Notes: a model not told the origin generated them from the letters alone. Counted from the stretch's first letter, positions 9,107 through 18,297 are shown. The stretch is 64,000 nucleotides of DNA from Cellulosimicrobium composti (GCF_009711085.1 NZ_WMKA01000008.1:53788-117787), one strand, 5' to 3'. A program made the numbers and translations.

Positions 9107-11872
9107 ATGCGGGCTCGACGCCGGCTCGGAAAGTCACTTCGAATCGTCGTGGCGGGCGCCGCCGCGCTCGCGCTACCTCTCACGGTCGCGATCGCCGCGC
9201 CCGCCACGTCGGAGCCCGTCGGCAAGACCCTCCAGCCCGACGGCGGCAGCGAGGGGATCGAGTCCGAGGTCGCGGAGCTCACGGTGGACCAGGGCCCCGA
9301 GACGCTCGGCACGCAGGCCGCTCCGGACGACCCCTTCGAGCAGGCTGGTGTCCCCGAGAGCGCCGGGACCGTCGTCGCGACCTCGGGACAGACGTCCGGC
9401 CTCGCCGTGGTGGGCGTCACGTGGGCGCACGGCACCGCGCCGGAGGGGGCCAGCGTCGTCATGCGGTCGCGCACGGCGGACGCTTGGTCGGAGTGGGCAC
9501 TCCTCGAGCAGGAGGACGTCGTCTCGGAGGACCCGGGTGCCGACGACCTCGGGTCGGCGGCGACGGAGGTTCGTGACGGGACCGAGCCGGCCTTCGTCGG
9601 CGCGGTCGACGAGGTCGAGGTCGCGGTCCGCGGCGCGGGCGAGGCGCTGCCGCAGGACATCCGGCTCGTCGTGATCGAGCCGGGCGAGGCCGACGCCGAA
9701 CCCACGGTCGCGAACGCCAGCTTCGTCGGGGACCCGGACGCCGTGCCGGCGCCCGCGATCGTCGACGAGTCCGCGTCCGGGGTCTCGACGGGGACGCCGG
9801 ACGCCTTCACGACGGCCGCGGTGGCGCGTCCGGCGATCAACACCCGGGCGCAGTGGGGCGCCGACGAGTCGATCATGACGTGGACCCCCCAGGTCGGGCG
9901 CGTCAACGGTGCCGTCGTCCATCACACCGCTGGTTCCAACAACTACACCGCAGCCCAGGTCCCCTCGATCATCCGGGGCATCTACACCTACCATGCGCAG
10001 TCCCGCGGCTGGGGCGACATCGGCTACAACTTCCTCGTCGACAAGTTCGGCCGCATCTGGGAAGGGCGCGCAGGCGGGGTCGAGCGGGCCATCGTGGGCG
10101 CGCACGCGGCGGGGGTCAACTCGCACACGTTCGGGCTGTCGCTCATGGGCAACTACGACCAGGCCTCGGTCCCCGCGGCCGCCATGGACGCGATGTCGCG
10201 TCTCCTCGCGTGGAAGCTCTCGCTCCACGGCGTCCGGGCGAACGGGACGGCGAGCATCGACGGCCGGACGCTGCCCGCAGTCGTCGGGCATCGAGACGTC
10301 GGCCAGACCGCGTGTCCCGGGGCCAACCTGTACGCGCGGCTCGGTGAGCTGCGCTCGCGCGCCGCCAACCTCCAGCCGAGCCCGCTTCGCGGACCGCTTG
10401 TACGCGACCTCACGGGCGATGGCTTCCCTGAGCTCCTCGCTGAGAATGGAGGCGTCGTCTCGCTGGTCACAGCTGGCCGCACGTGGTCGGCGTCCACGAG
10501 GTACGGGCCTGGCTGGAATGACGGGAGGGTCTTCTCACCCGGCGATTTCGACGGCAACGGCCGTGGCGACCTCATGCTGATCGACCGCACGGGGCGACTG
10601 TACTTCTATGGGTCGAGCGGCTCCGGCTGGCAGCCCCGACGATTCATCGGATCCGGCTGGAGCGTGATGGACGCGGTCGTCGGGGGTCACGACTGGGACG
10701 GGGACGGCCGTCCCGACCTGCTGGCGCGCCGTAGCAGCGACGGGTCCCTATGGCTCTACTCCAACAGTGGCGCGGGTGGCTTCCGAGGTTCACGGCAGAT
10801 CGGCTGGGCGTGGCAGCAGATGTCCGCGATCACCTTGATGGGCGACCTGAGTGATGGCCGACCGTCGCTCGTGGCCCAGCAACCTGACGGTCGGCTCGTG
10901 ACGTACGTCGGTGACGGGCGGGGGAATTTCGCGGTGAGCCGGCCTCAAGGAACCGGGTGGAACACGATGACGTCGGTCCTGGGGCCCGGTGACGCGACCG
11001 GAGACGGCGCGTTCGACCTCGTCGCTCGCGACGGCGCCGGGCGGCTCCTGCTGTACCCCGGCAACGGTGACGGATCCTTCCGTAGCCCCGTCCAGATCGG
11101 CCAGGACTGGCAACAGTTTTCCACGGTTTTGGTGACGCGGAGCGGGGAGACCGTCGAGTTCTACCCGGTGTCCCGGAGCGGGGTGCTTCACCGCTACCCA
11201 TACGTCCGCAGCGGGCAGTTGACGAGCTCGTTCTCGACATCGGTGCGCGCGGCACGCGGTTCGGACGTCATTGTGCCGGGCGACTGGGACGGTGACGGTC
11301 GGCCGGACCTCGTCGTGCGCGACCGAGCGGGGAGCCTTTTTCTGCACCGGGGTACAGGAACGGGGACCTTCAGCAGCACCGGCAACCAGATCGGTCGCGG
11401 ATGGGAGGGCATGCGTGACATCGTGGGTGCACCGAGCTTCGGTGCTGACGGTGAGCCCGGCATCCTCGCGCTCGAGGCCTCCACTGGCCGGATCTGGCTG
11501 TACCCCGGAACGGCGCACGGTGCCTTTAAGTCGCGAGTGCTTATCGGGAGCGGCGCCACCCGTGCAGACATGATCGTGAGCGTCGGGACGTGGACCGGAG
11601 GGAGCCACGACCTCGTGACCCGGGAAGGTGGCGACCTGATCCTGCGCAAGGGGAACGGGGCTGGTCAGCTCGGGCCCGCCCAGCAGATCGGGTGGGGCTG
11701 GGGCGGTGCATCCGCAATTGTCGGAGTGGGCGACGCGACGTCCGACGGCGTGCCTGACCTCGTCTTCGTCGACGCCGGCGGATCGGTCCGTCTCTACCCG
11801 GGCAACGGCAAGGGTGGATTCCTTGCGGCCCGGCCGTTCGGCCAGGTGTCGTCGGGAGCAGTGGTGTTCTGA
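9107..11872 (+). CDS. Secreted PGRP/amidase_2 N-acetylmuramoyl-L-alanine amidase with ten C-terminal FG-GAP-like repeats
   Basis: 921 residues. Start ATG 9107 is preceded by a strong GGGGAGG ribosome site and opens a signal peptide (basic start, VVAGAAALALPLTVAIAAP). Residues ~35-240 are an acidic N-terminal region often seen in actinobacterial PGRP proteins. The amidase domain spans ~240-420: TRAQWGADES, VVHHTAGSN, GWGDIGYNFLVDKFGRIWEG and GHRDVGQTACPG, with predicted zinc ligands H272, H395 and C403 all present. Residues ~430-921 hold about ten repeats of 48-50 residues (pattern GDxxGDGxxDLxxxxxxGxLxLY...GxGxF...IGxGWxxM). It should cleave the MurNAc-L-Ala bond of peptidoglycan outside the cell; the repeats probably fold as a propeller and bind glycan or protein. 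A TACGGT -10-like box lies at 9054-9059. It converges on a SpoIID gene carrying the same repeats. Confidence 0.9.
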   Translation: MRARRRLGKSLRIVVAGAAALALPLTVAIAAPATSEPVGKTLQPDGGSEGIESEVAELTVDQGPETLGTQAAPDDPFEQAGVPESAGTVVATSGQTSGLAVVGVTWAHGTAPEGASVVMRSRTADAWSEWALLEQEDVVSEDPGADDLGSAATEVRDGTEPAFVGAVDEVEVAVRGAGEALPQDIRLVVIEPGEADAEPTVANASFVGDPDAVPAPAIVDESASGVSTGTPDAFTTAAVARPAINTRAQWGADESIMTWTPQVGRVNGAVVHHTAGSNNYTAAQVPSIIRGIYTYHAQSRGWGDIGYNFLVDKFGRIWEGRAGGVERAIVGAHAAGVNSHTFGLSLMGNYDQASVPAAAMDAMSRLLAWKLSLHGVRANGTASIDGRTLPAVVGHRDVGQTACPGANLYARLGELRSRAANLQPSPLRGPLVRDLTGDGFPELLAENGGVVSLVTAGRTWSASTRYGPGWNDGRVFSPGDFDGNGRGDLMLIDRTGRLYFYGSSGSGWQPRRFIGSGWSVMDAVVGGHDWDGDGRPDLLARRSSDGSLWLYSNSGAGGFRGSRQIGWAWQQMSAITLMGDLSDGRPSLVAQQPDGRLVTYVGDGRGNFAVSRPQGTGWNTMTSVLGPGDATGDGAFDLVARDGAGRLLLYPGNGDGSFRSPVQIGQDWQQFSTVLVTRSGETVEFYPVSRSGVLHRYPYVRSGQLTSSFSTSVRAARGSDVIVPGDWDGDGRPDLVVRDRAGSLFLHRGTGTGTFSSTGNQIGRGWEGMRDIVGAPSFGADGEPGILALEASTGRIWLYPGTAHGAFKSRVLIGSGATRADMIVSVGTWTGGSHDLVTREGGDLILRKGNGAGQLGPAQQIGWGWGGASAIVGVGDATSDGVPDLVFVDAGGSVRLYPGNGKGGFLAARPFGQVSSGAVVF
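10400..11872 (+). repeat. About ten ~49-codon FG-GAP/VCBS-like repeats in the amidase gene
   Basis: Protein-level tandem repeats, each with a calcium-loop-like DxDGDGRPDL or degenerate version, a LxLYxGNGxGxF strand-turn and a QIGxGWxxM ending. The first has DLTGDGFPELLAENGG and the last has YPGNGKGGF. The DNA copies have diverged, so this is old duplication, not recent expansion. The sixth and ninth units are the most degenerate. Confidence 0.85.
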
Positions 11873-11886
11873 GTCGGGAGCCTGCT

Positions 11887-11904
11887 GTCCCAGGACCGCG
11901 GGAC
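11887..11904. terminator. Weak hairpin with T-rich tail between convergent genes
   Basis: GTCCC (11887-11891) can pair with GGGAC (11900-11904) across an eight-base loop and is followed on the plus strand by a pyrimidine stretch containing CTTTCTTTCCC. The gap between the two convergent stops is only 55 bases, so a terminator is expected, but the stem is short. Confidence 0.3.
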
Positions 11905-11927
11905 TCGGCTGCTTTCTTTCCCAGTAG

Positions 11928-12676
11928 TCAGACGAGGCGCTCCACCGAAGTCCAGCCCGGACCAATGGCAGTGCGGCGCGGGAAACTTGTCCCTGACCAC
12001 GCGTAGAGGTAGAGCGTTCCACCGGGATCGGCTGCGACCAGATCCGGTCGTCCATCGCCGTCGAGGTCCTCCGTCGTGGAGACGAGGCGCATCGGCGACC
12101 ACCCCTGGCCGATCGGCGTCGCCGCGAAGCCCCCTTTGCCGTTGCCCCGGTAGAGGAACAAGGTCCCCGCCGCGTCCGTCGCGAGGAAGTCGGAATGACC
12201 GTCGTCGTTCCAGTCGCCTCCGCCGACCACGTTCGTCATGGAGCCCCAACCTGGGCCGACACGGACCTTCGAGCCGAAGCCTCCGCGACCGTTGCCCGCG
12301 TAGAGCCACATCGTGCCCATGTTGTCGACGGCCAAGATGTCGGAGTCCCCGTCGCCGTCGACATCTCCGGGCGCGACGACGGTCGTCATCGAACCCCAGC
12401 CCGGGCCTACGGCCACACGCGGTCCGAACCGACCTGCGCCGTTGATCGGGTACCGCCACATCCGGCCTGCGGCGTCGACCGCGAGGACGTCGACGCGCCC
12501 ATTCCCGGTAAGGTCGTTGGCACGTACGGCTATGCGCATCGCCTGCCAGCCCTCGCCAACCTGCGTGACCCTACCGAAGGTTCCGGCACCCGTACCCTCG
12601 TAGTGGTCGAGCGCGCCGTCGTCCTTCTGGACGAGAAGATCCGGTCGACCGTCCGTGCTGAAGTCGGTGTCCAGGC
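11928..12676 (-). repeat. Five ~49-codon FG-GAP/VCBS-like repeats in the SpoIID gene
   Basis: Units begin near DTDFSTDGRPDLL, NDLTGNGRVDVLA, GDVDGDGDSDILA, GDWNDDGHSDFLA and EDLDGDGRPDLVA, each followed by an aromatic strand-turn (such as LYAGNGRGGF) and VGPGWGSM or equivalent. The pattern matches the units in the neighbouring amidase. Confidence 0.85.
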
Positions 12677-13940
12677 GTGTCGAGCCCGTGATCTTCCACC
12701 AGTCGCTCCGAAGCCCCAGCGCGGACCGGATGCCGGCACCCGTCGTGGTCTGCTGACCCTGCGTACCGGTCACCGTCACGCTCTCGACGCGGCCGCCCCA
12801 CTCCCCATTGGCGGTTCGGGTACGAACCTCGATGCTCCGAATCTGGCCGATCCCTGGGAACGCGGCGGCGAACTGGGAGACCGAAACGGAGACGCTCCAC
12901 GAATGGACCGGATTGCCGACTGCGTCCCAGGGATCTGCCCTCGCCACCAGGTACGGTTGGCTCCCCGTCTTCGTCCAGCCGCCGTTGGACGAGCTGAACT
13001 GCGTGAACGCCGGTGCGCCCCCGTATGTCCGAATCTGCCCGGCCGTCTCGCGGATCGCCGTGTCGGTGCGCGCGGCCTCGTGGACTGTGACGACCGAGCC
13101 ACTCCCGTTTAGGGTCCGGTAGCCGCGATAGACCTGGCACTGCGTCGTGTCGCACGTGTCCCACGCACGCGAACCTGCGGCCCGTCGGTCGAACGAGGCG
13201 TAGGTGCGTGCAGCGACAGCCTGTGCGCGCAGGGCGTCGTAGGGCCAGCTGGACGGTGACTCGGCGGGGACGACAGAACGGAGATAGCTCTCCATCGAGA
13301 CCTGGTTCACCGAGCGCAAGCCCGGGGAGGAACCGTCGGCGACAGCCCGGATCAAGCCTCGGTACTCTCGTCGTGTCCCGTCAGGGACGACGAGCTGGAC
13401 TGTATCTCCGGGGGTCGCGAAATCGAGGTGCGTGGTCCGCAGGGTGGACCAGCGAACCCAGCTGCCCGCGGAGAGGCCGTCGACATGGAGGTCGGCTCCC
13501 GAGCGGACGACGCGCCACTGCGTGACCGTACGTCCTGCGAACTGGGGGGTTCGCACCGTCCCGGCCGCGTCCCTCACGGTCATCCCCGGGACGGCGACGA
13601 CTCGCACGTCGTTGTCCGTGTCAGCGGAGACGAGTGCCCGGATCGGGGAGTCGCGCTGGCCGGTGTGCGCGGTGCCCGGGTAGTAGAAGTCGAGGATCGC
13701 CCTATACCCCACACCCTGCGTCGCCGCCCCGCGCGCACCGTACTGCGAGAGCCCGATCCCGTGCCCGTAACCGTGGCCGGCGATCGTTACGGTCCCGGAC
13801 GGCGGTAGGTTCACGCGCTCGGCCGTCACGATCGACGCCTGGGCCGGGGCGCCACCCAGCAGGGCGAGCACGAGCCCGAGCCCTGCGACCACCGCCGCCC
13901 CATGTCGCTGCTGCGACCCTCGCAGCCATGTCCACGTCAT
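11928..13940 (-). CDS. Secreted SpoIID-domain protein with five C-terminal FG-GAP-like repeats
   Basis: 670 residues. Start ATG 13940 has an AGGTGG ribosome site six to ten bases upstream and begins a signal peptide (MTWTWLRG..., core VVAGLGLVLALLGGAPAQA). The frame stays open for 158 more codons upstream, but these look like random coding-free GC-rich sequence. SpoIID/LytB signatures: GHGYGHGIGLSQYGA near residue 50, YLRSVVPAESPSSWP, and QAVAARTYASFDRR. SpoIID of Bacillus is a lytic transglycosylase and LytB an amidase enhancer; which activity applies here is unknown. Residues ~425-670 hold five repeats (for example DLDGDGRPDLVAADPGGTLY) of the same type as in the convergent amidase gene. 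Secreted wall remodelling is the probable role. Confidence 0.87.
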   Translation of the reverse strand: MTWTWLRGSQQRHGAAVVAGLGLVLALLGGAPAQASIVTAERVNLPPSGTVTIAGHGYGHGIGLSQYGARGAATQGVGYRAILDFYYPGTAHTGQRDSPIRALVSADTDNDVRVVAVPGMTVRDAAGTVRTPQFAGRTVTQWRVVRSGADLHVDGLSAGSWVRWSTLRTTHLDFATPGDTVQLVVPDGTRREYRGLIRAVADGSSPGLRSVNQVSMESYLRSVVPAESPSSWPYDALRAQAVAARTYASFDRRAAGSRAWDTCDTTQCQVYRGYRTLNGSGSVVTVHEAARTDTAIRETAGQIRTYGGAPAFTQFSSSNGGWTKTGSQPYLVARADPWDAVGNPVHSWSVSVSVSQFAAAFPGIGQIRSIEVRTRTANGEWGGRVESVTVTGTQGQQTTTGAGIRSALGLRSDWWKITGSTRLDTDFSTDGRPDLLVQKDDGALDHYEGTGAGTFGRVTQVGEGWQAMRIAVRANDLTGNGRVDVLAVDAAGRMWRYPINGAGRFGPRVAVGPGWGSMTTVVAPGDVDGDGDSDILAVDNMGTMWLYAGNGRGGFGSKVRVGPGWGSMTNVVGGGDWNDDGHSDFLATDAAGTLFLYRGNGKGGFAATPIGQGWSPMRLVSTTEDLDGDGRPDLVAADPGGTLYLYAWSGTSFPRRTAIGPGWTSVERLV

Positions 13941-14246
13941 CGTGCCACCTCGTTCCTTGCGTACGATTCCCCTCCAGGCTAGAGCGTGTCTTCCGCTTTG
14001 CGAGAGAGGTGTCCTCGGGAGCATGGGGTGCCCTGTGACGTCTCGGATCCGGCTCCTCGGAGAGCGGAACGTTCTGTAACGGTTCGGTACACCAAGCTCG
14101 CAGACGGGGGACTGGCGGTGATCCGCGCTCCGCGTGCCAGGTAGTGTTCTCTCGGTCGTGCGGAGCGTTCGCGTGTCTTGCGAGGCGTCCCGGCGTCCGC
14201 GGAGCGGACGCGAGGGTCGCACGGGGCTCATGCGATAGGAAGGTGG
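13941..14246. other. 306-base divergent intergenic region
   Basis: Lies between the SpoIID gene (leftward) and the glycosyltransferase operon (rightward). On the minus strand TAGCCT (13976-13981) is a candidate -10 for the SpoIID gene. On the plus strand TAGTGT (14142-14147) is a candidate -10 for the operon, giving a leader of about 90 bases. Neither has a convincing -35. No tRNA, hairpin of note or plausible small gene was seen. Confidence 0.5.
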
Positions 14247-15428
14247 ATGACGCCGATGGGTCGAGTGACCTTGGCGACGAGGATCTACGCACCCGAACCG
14301 GCCGCCGCGGCGTTCCGGCTTCGCGCGCTGGCGACAGCGCTGGTGAACGAGGGTCTGAGCGTCACGGTGCTTACGTCGCGCGCGCCCCTGCGCGGCGGTG
14401 AACGTGGAGAGCACTCTTCCGGCGTCGACGTCCGACGCTTTCCCGTCCTTCGCGACCGTACCGGGAGCGTCCGAGGCTACGTGCCGTACCTCAGCTTCGA
14501 CATACCGCTGTTCTTCCGGATGCTAGTCGCTCCCCGCCCAGACGTTGTCGTGGTGGAGCCGCCCCCGACGACCGGCCTCGCCGTGCGCCTCGCCTGCGCG
14601 ATCCGGCGCGTCCCGTACGTGTACTACGCGGCGGACATCTGGTCCGACGCGTCGGCCGCGCTCGCGCCCCGGTTCGTGGTTCGCGCACTCCGCGCGCTCG
14701 AGTCGTGGGTGATGCGGGGCGCGGCGTCCGTGATCGCTGTGACCGACGGGGTAGCGGAGCGCGCGAAAGAACTGGGAGCTCGTGGCGTCCGACTCGTCCG
14801 CAACGGGATCGACACGGCGGTATTCACGCCCGCCGGCTCCGCGCACCCCAACGCTCCAACGGCACCGTACGTCGTCTACGCCGGGACCATGTCGCAGTGG
14901 CAAGGGGCCGAGGTGTTCGTCAGAGCGATGGCGCTCGTGCGCGAGAAGGTGCCCGACGCGGTCCTGGTGTATCTCGGTCAGGGAGCATCCTGGCAGACGA
15001 TCGAACGCGAGGCCCGGAAGCTCCCTGACGGTGGGCGATGCGTGCGCATGCTGCCTCCTGTTCCTCCGGCTGAGGCGTCCGCGTGGCTTCGTGGAGCGCG
15101 GGCCGCCCTGGTCAGCATGAGACCGGGCGCCGGATACGACATGGCGTTCCCCACGAAGATCCTCGCCGGCCTGGCGTCCGGCGCACCTGTGCTCTACGCC
15201 GGCTCGGGCGTCGCACGAACTGTGGTGGCGCAGCAAGGGCTCGGCCGCACCGCCGACTGGGACGACGAGAGCGTCGCGGCCGAAATGGTCACGATGCTCG
15301 AGAAGGCTCTCGACGGGGAGGAGCGCCGCCAGCTCGCTCGATGGGTCGACGCCAACGCGTCGTGGACCGCGCGTGCGAGCGAGGCTGCGAAGATCATCCG
15401 TGGGGCATTGCCGGAAGGAGCCCGATGA
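14247..15428 (+). CDS. Glycosyltransferase family 4 (GT-B fold)
   Basis: 393 residues from ATG 14247; ATG 14256 is an almost equally good start, with AGGAAGG about 12 bases before it. The N-terminus VTLATRIYAPEPAAAAFR is the usual first strand of GT4 enzymes that act on lipid-linked wall glycans, followed by the acceptor-domain PYLSFDIPLF. The donor domain begins near VVYAGTMSQWQGAEVF and contains MAFPTKILAGLASGAPVLYAG in place of the classic EX7E loop. First gene of a long plus-strand operon; its stop overlaps the ABC exporter start (ATGA). Cytosolic or membrane-peripheral. Donor and acceptor are unknown. Confidence 0.85.
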   Translation: MTPMGRVTLATRIYAPEPAAAAFRLRALATALVNEGLSVTVLTSRAPLRGGERGEHSSGVDVRRFPVLRDRTGSVRGYVPYLSFDIPLFFRMLVAPRPDVVVVEPPPTTGLAVRLACAIRRVPYVYYAADIWSDASAALAPRFVVRALRALESWVMRGAASVIAVTDGVAERAKELGARGVRLVRNGIDTAVFTPAGSAHPNAPTAPYVVYAGTMSQWQGAEVFVRAMALVREKVPDAVLVYLGQGASWQTIEREARKLPDGGRCVRMLPPVPPAEASAWLRGARAALVSMRPGAGYDMAFPTKILAGLASGAPVLYAGSGVARTVVAQQGLGRTADWDDESVAAEMVTMLEKALDGEERRQLARWVDANASWTARASEAAKIIRGALPEGAR

Positions 15429-17203
15429 AGATCATCGTCGACCGGATCCGAGCGCTTCTTCCCTATCTCCCCCCAGGGGCACGAGCGTTCTTGGTGTGGC
15501 ATGCGATCGTGTCCAGCCTCCTGGCGCTCGTCGACGTCGTGGCGCTCGGCTTGCTCGCCGCGGTGGTGAGCGTCATGGCGACAGGAGGCGAAGGGCAGGT
15601 CCCGTTGATTGGGACGGTCGATTCGTCGCAGTACCCGTGGATCATCGTCGTTCTCGTGGCGCTGATCTTGCTGAAGTCGGCTGCCAACATCGCGCTCCAG
15701 TGGTTCGCCACGCGCAGGTTCGCGCATTTCGAGCTCGAGATTGGGGACCAGCTCTTCGCGTCGTATATGCGGGCGCCTTGGCTCGACCGCCTCAAGCGGA
15801 CGACGTCGGAACTCGTGCGGCTGTCGGACGTGGGTATCGCGAACACAATCGCCGGTTTTCTCCTCCCCGTGCTGATGCTGCCGTCGCTCGTTGTGACTTT
15901 CGTGGCGCTCGTTGCGGTCCTTCTGCTTGCCCAACCCGTTACCGCGCTCGTCACGCTGTGCTATCTCGGTGGAATCGGAGCAATTCTCTACTTCTGGGTG
16001 GCGCGCAAGTCCCTGCAGGCAGGGCGTGTCAACCGGGACTACTCGATGCGCGTTGCGGGCCTAATGACTGAAATGGTCGGGGCGCTGAAGGAGATCACCC
16101 TCCGCGACAAGTTCGGCGAGGTCGCCTCTGTCATCCGGGAGAACCGTCAGCGTTCGACTCATGCGCGCGCCAACATCTCGTTCCTGGGTGCCGTACCCAG
16201 ATTCGTAATCGACTCAGCGCTCGTGGGCGGGTTCCTCCTGGTCGGCGCTGTGAGCTACCTCGTCTCAGGGGCAGAAGGCGCGATCAGCGCGGTCGCCCTG
16301 TTCGCAGTCGCGGGGTTCCGCATGGTGCCGTCGTTGACCGGCTTTCAGGGTGTCGTGACGACGGCCACGTCGAACGCCGCCCACGTCTCCGCGGTGCTGG
16401 CGGATATCGAGATGGCGAAGACTTACACAGCACGTGCCGAGGAACTCGGGAAACACACCCTTCCCGACGACGCGGAGCGAATCGCCTTCCGAGGGGTGAC
16501 CTTCAATTACCCTGATCGGTCGGAGGCCGCGGTGCGGGATGTGAACCTGAGCATCGAGCTCGGCTCATCCGTTGCGCTCGTCGGTGCCTCCGGGTCCGGC
16601 AAGAGCACCCTGGTCGATCTCATGCTGGGACTGATCGTGCCGCAGAGAGGATCTATCCGCGTCGGGGACGCGCTGCTCGGAGACGTGCTCGGTGCATGGC
16701 GCAGGCGTGTGGGCTACGTGCCTCAAGACGTCGCCATCTTCGACGGCACCGTGGCTCAGAACGTCGCGCTCACGTGGGACGAGGAGATCGACAAGGACAA
16801 GGTTCGGGAGGCCCTCAGGCGGGCGCAGCTGCTCGACGCGGTGCTGGCGCGGCCCGGCGGGCTAGAGTCACGGGTCGGAGAACGCGGGCTCGCCCTCTCA
16901 GGCGGTCAGAGGCAGCGCCTGGGGATCGCGCGCGCACTGTTTGCTGATCCGCTGGTGCTCGTCATGGACGAGGCCACGAGTGCGCTCGACACCAAGACGG
17001 AGTCCGACGTGACGGCAGCGCTGCGTGCGCTGCACGGCGAGGTGACGCTTGTCTCTGTGGCGCACCGTCTGGCGACGATCCGTCATGCGGATCAGGTCTG
17101 TTTCATGAGCGACGGAAAACTCGTCGCGACCGGCTCGTTCGACGAGCTCGTCCGGGACGTGCCGGAGTTCGCGGTGCAGGCAACTCTGGCGGGCCTGGCA
17201 TGA
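15425..17203 (+). CDS. MsbA/PglK-type ABC exporter (fused membrane and ATPase domains)
   Basis: 592 residues from ATG 15425, overlapping the previous stop. N-terminal half has about six membrane spans (for example LVWHAIVSSLLALVDVVALG and LLPVLMLPSLVVTFVAL). The C-terminal ATPase has Walker A GASGSGKSTL, Q-loop VPQDVAIFDGT, signature LSGGQRQRLGIARAL, Walker B LVLVMDEATSALD and H-loop VAHRLATI. Half-transporters of this kind dimerise and flip lipid-linked glycans or lipids; PglK is the glycan example. Sitting between glycosyltransferase genes with four-base overlaps, it probably flips an intermediate of this pathway. Base composition is clearly lower in GC (57-60% in sampled 60-base stretches) than housekeeping genes here, suggesting transfer. 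Confidence 0.9.
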   Translation: MKIIVDRIRALLPYLPPGARAFLVWHAIVSSLLALVDVVALGLLAAVVSVMATGGEGQVPLIGTVDSSQYPWIIVVLVALILLKSAANIALQWFATRRFAHFELEIGDQLFASYMRAPWLDRLKRTTSELVRLSDVGIANTIAGFLLPVLMLPSLVVTFVALVAVLLLAQPVTALVTLCYLGGIGAILYFWVARKSLQAGRVNRDYSMRVAGLMTEMVGALKEITLRDKFGEVASVIRENRQRSTHARANISFLGAVPRFVIDSALVGGFLLVGAVSYLVSGAEGAISAVALFAVAGFRMVPSLTGFQGVVTTATSNAAHVSAVLADIEMAKTYTARAEELGKHTLPDDAERIAFRGVTFNYPDRSEAAVRDVNLSIELGSSVALVGASGSGKSTLVDLMLGLIVPQRGSIRVGDALLGDVLGAWRRRVGYVPQDVAIFDGTVAQNVALTWDEEIDKDKVREALRRAQLLDAVLARPGGLESRVGERGLALSGGQRQRLGIARALFADPLVLVMDEATSALDTKTESDVTAALRALHGEVTLVSVAHRLATIRHADQVCFMSDGKLVATGSFDELVRDVPEFAVQATLAGLA

Positions 17204-18297
17204 GCGGGCCGACCGTAGACGTGGTCATCGCGGTGCACGACTCTGCGCGCCCCCTGCGCCGCGCGATCGACTCAGTTCTCGACGGAGCGCCGTCTGGTGT
17301 TCGGGTGATCGTCGTCCGCCACGGGCTGCCGGCGGAGTCGTTCGGTGACCTCCGCGACGCCTACGAGGCGTCACTCGTGACATGGATCGACTTTGCGGAC
17401 GGAGTCCGCAGCGCGGCGGGGCCGTTCACGGCCGGTGTCCAGGCGGCGACCGCGGAGTACGTGGGTCTCCTCGGCTCGGACGATCGCTTCGAGGTTGGCG
17501 CGTTAGCTCGCATGGTGGGGCGTGTCGCGACGGACCGTCCTGACGTCCTGGTCTATCCGATGCGATACGACGACGGCCCCCCGTTGGCCAACCCGCTGAG
17601 CCGCTGGCGGCGCGAGCGCCGCCTGGACCCCGTGCGTGACCGCCTCGCCTATCGGACCGCCCCTCTGGCGCTGTTCAGGAGGACGCTCGTGGACGATCTC
17701 GGGCTGCGGTTCACGCCGGGCGTCGCTACGGGTGAAGATGCGGAATTCTCGGCGAGGTTGTGGTTCGCCGACGTCCGCATCGACTTTCACCCGCGCGACC
17801 CGGGCTACGTGATCATGGCCGACGCCGGTACCCGTGTCACGATGACGGCGCGACCTTTTCGCCAGGACCTCGAGGCGTACCGCGGTCTCTTCGACTCGGA
17901 CTGGATCCGTGGACTGGGGCCGCGAGAGCGCCACGCGTTCGTCGTCAAGACGGTCAGGGTCCACGTCTTGGGTGCCTTGCTTGCTCGAGCGTCCGGCGAG
18001 GCGTTCTCGGCGGACGACGTCGCTGCCGCTCGGGAGCTCGCGCAGATGGGCGTCCAGCTCGCTCCGCGGATGCTCGACCCGTTCTCTCGTGCGGATCGCG
18101 CGGTGCTGGACGTTCTGCTGGACGAGTCGACCGGACCTGACCGCATCCGGGCGGTCGGCGCCGAGCGCGGACGCGCGTCCCGTGTCGCCCGGTGGACGCC
18201 TCGGGCACCGTGGCGGATCTTCGATCGCGAAGGGACCCTGCGCCGTCTCGTACGCTACGTGACCTGGCCGGGGCGGAGGCAGGGGACCACGACGTGA
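17200..18297 (+). CDS. Glycosyltransferase family 2
   Basis: 365 residues. GT-A N-terminal domain: VDVVIAVHDSARPLRRAIDS, then the metal-binding LGSDDRF. The C-terminal ~130 residues are alpha-helical and specific to this subfamily (AFVVKTVRVHVLGAL). The ATG start overlaps the exporter stop and the stop overlaps the next gene start (GTGA), so it is translated as part of the operon. It is a paralogue of the transferase at 24138-25223: both share the VDVVxAVHD start, AGPF, GSDD and VxIHVxGAxxxR blocks. Substrate unknown. Confidence 0.85.
   Translation: MSGPTVDVVIAVHDSARPLRRAIDSVLDGAPSGVRVIVVRHGLPAESFGDLRDAYEASLVTWIDFADGVRSAAGPFTAGVQAATAEYVGLLGSDDRFEVGALARMVGRVATDRPDVLVYPMRYDDGPPLANPLSRWRRERRLDPVRDRLAYRTAPLALFRRTLVDDLGLRFTPGVATGEDAEFSARLWFADVRIDFHPRDPGYVIMADAGTRVTMTARPFRQDLEAYRGLFDSDWIRGLGPRERHAFVVKTVRVHVLGALLARASGEAFSADDVAAARELAQMGVQLAPRMLDPFSRADRAVLDVLLDESTGPDRIRAVGAERGRASRVARWTPRAPWRIFDREGTLRRLVRYVTWPGRRQGTTT

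Noticed and set aside
10400..12676. CRISPR-like or DNA-level repeat array
   Set aside because: The repetition is at protein level (about 49 residues) with divergent DNA and clear coding frames on two strands. No short identical repeats with unique spacers.
13941..14414. 158 extra in-frame codons upstream of the SpoIID gene
   Set aside because: The ATG at 13940 has a ribosome site and signal peptide. The extension has no domain and overlaps the start of the opposite glycosyltransferase gene.
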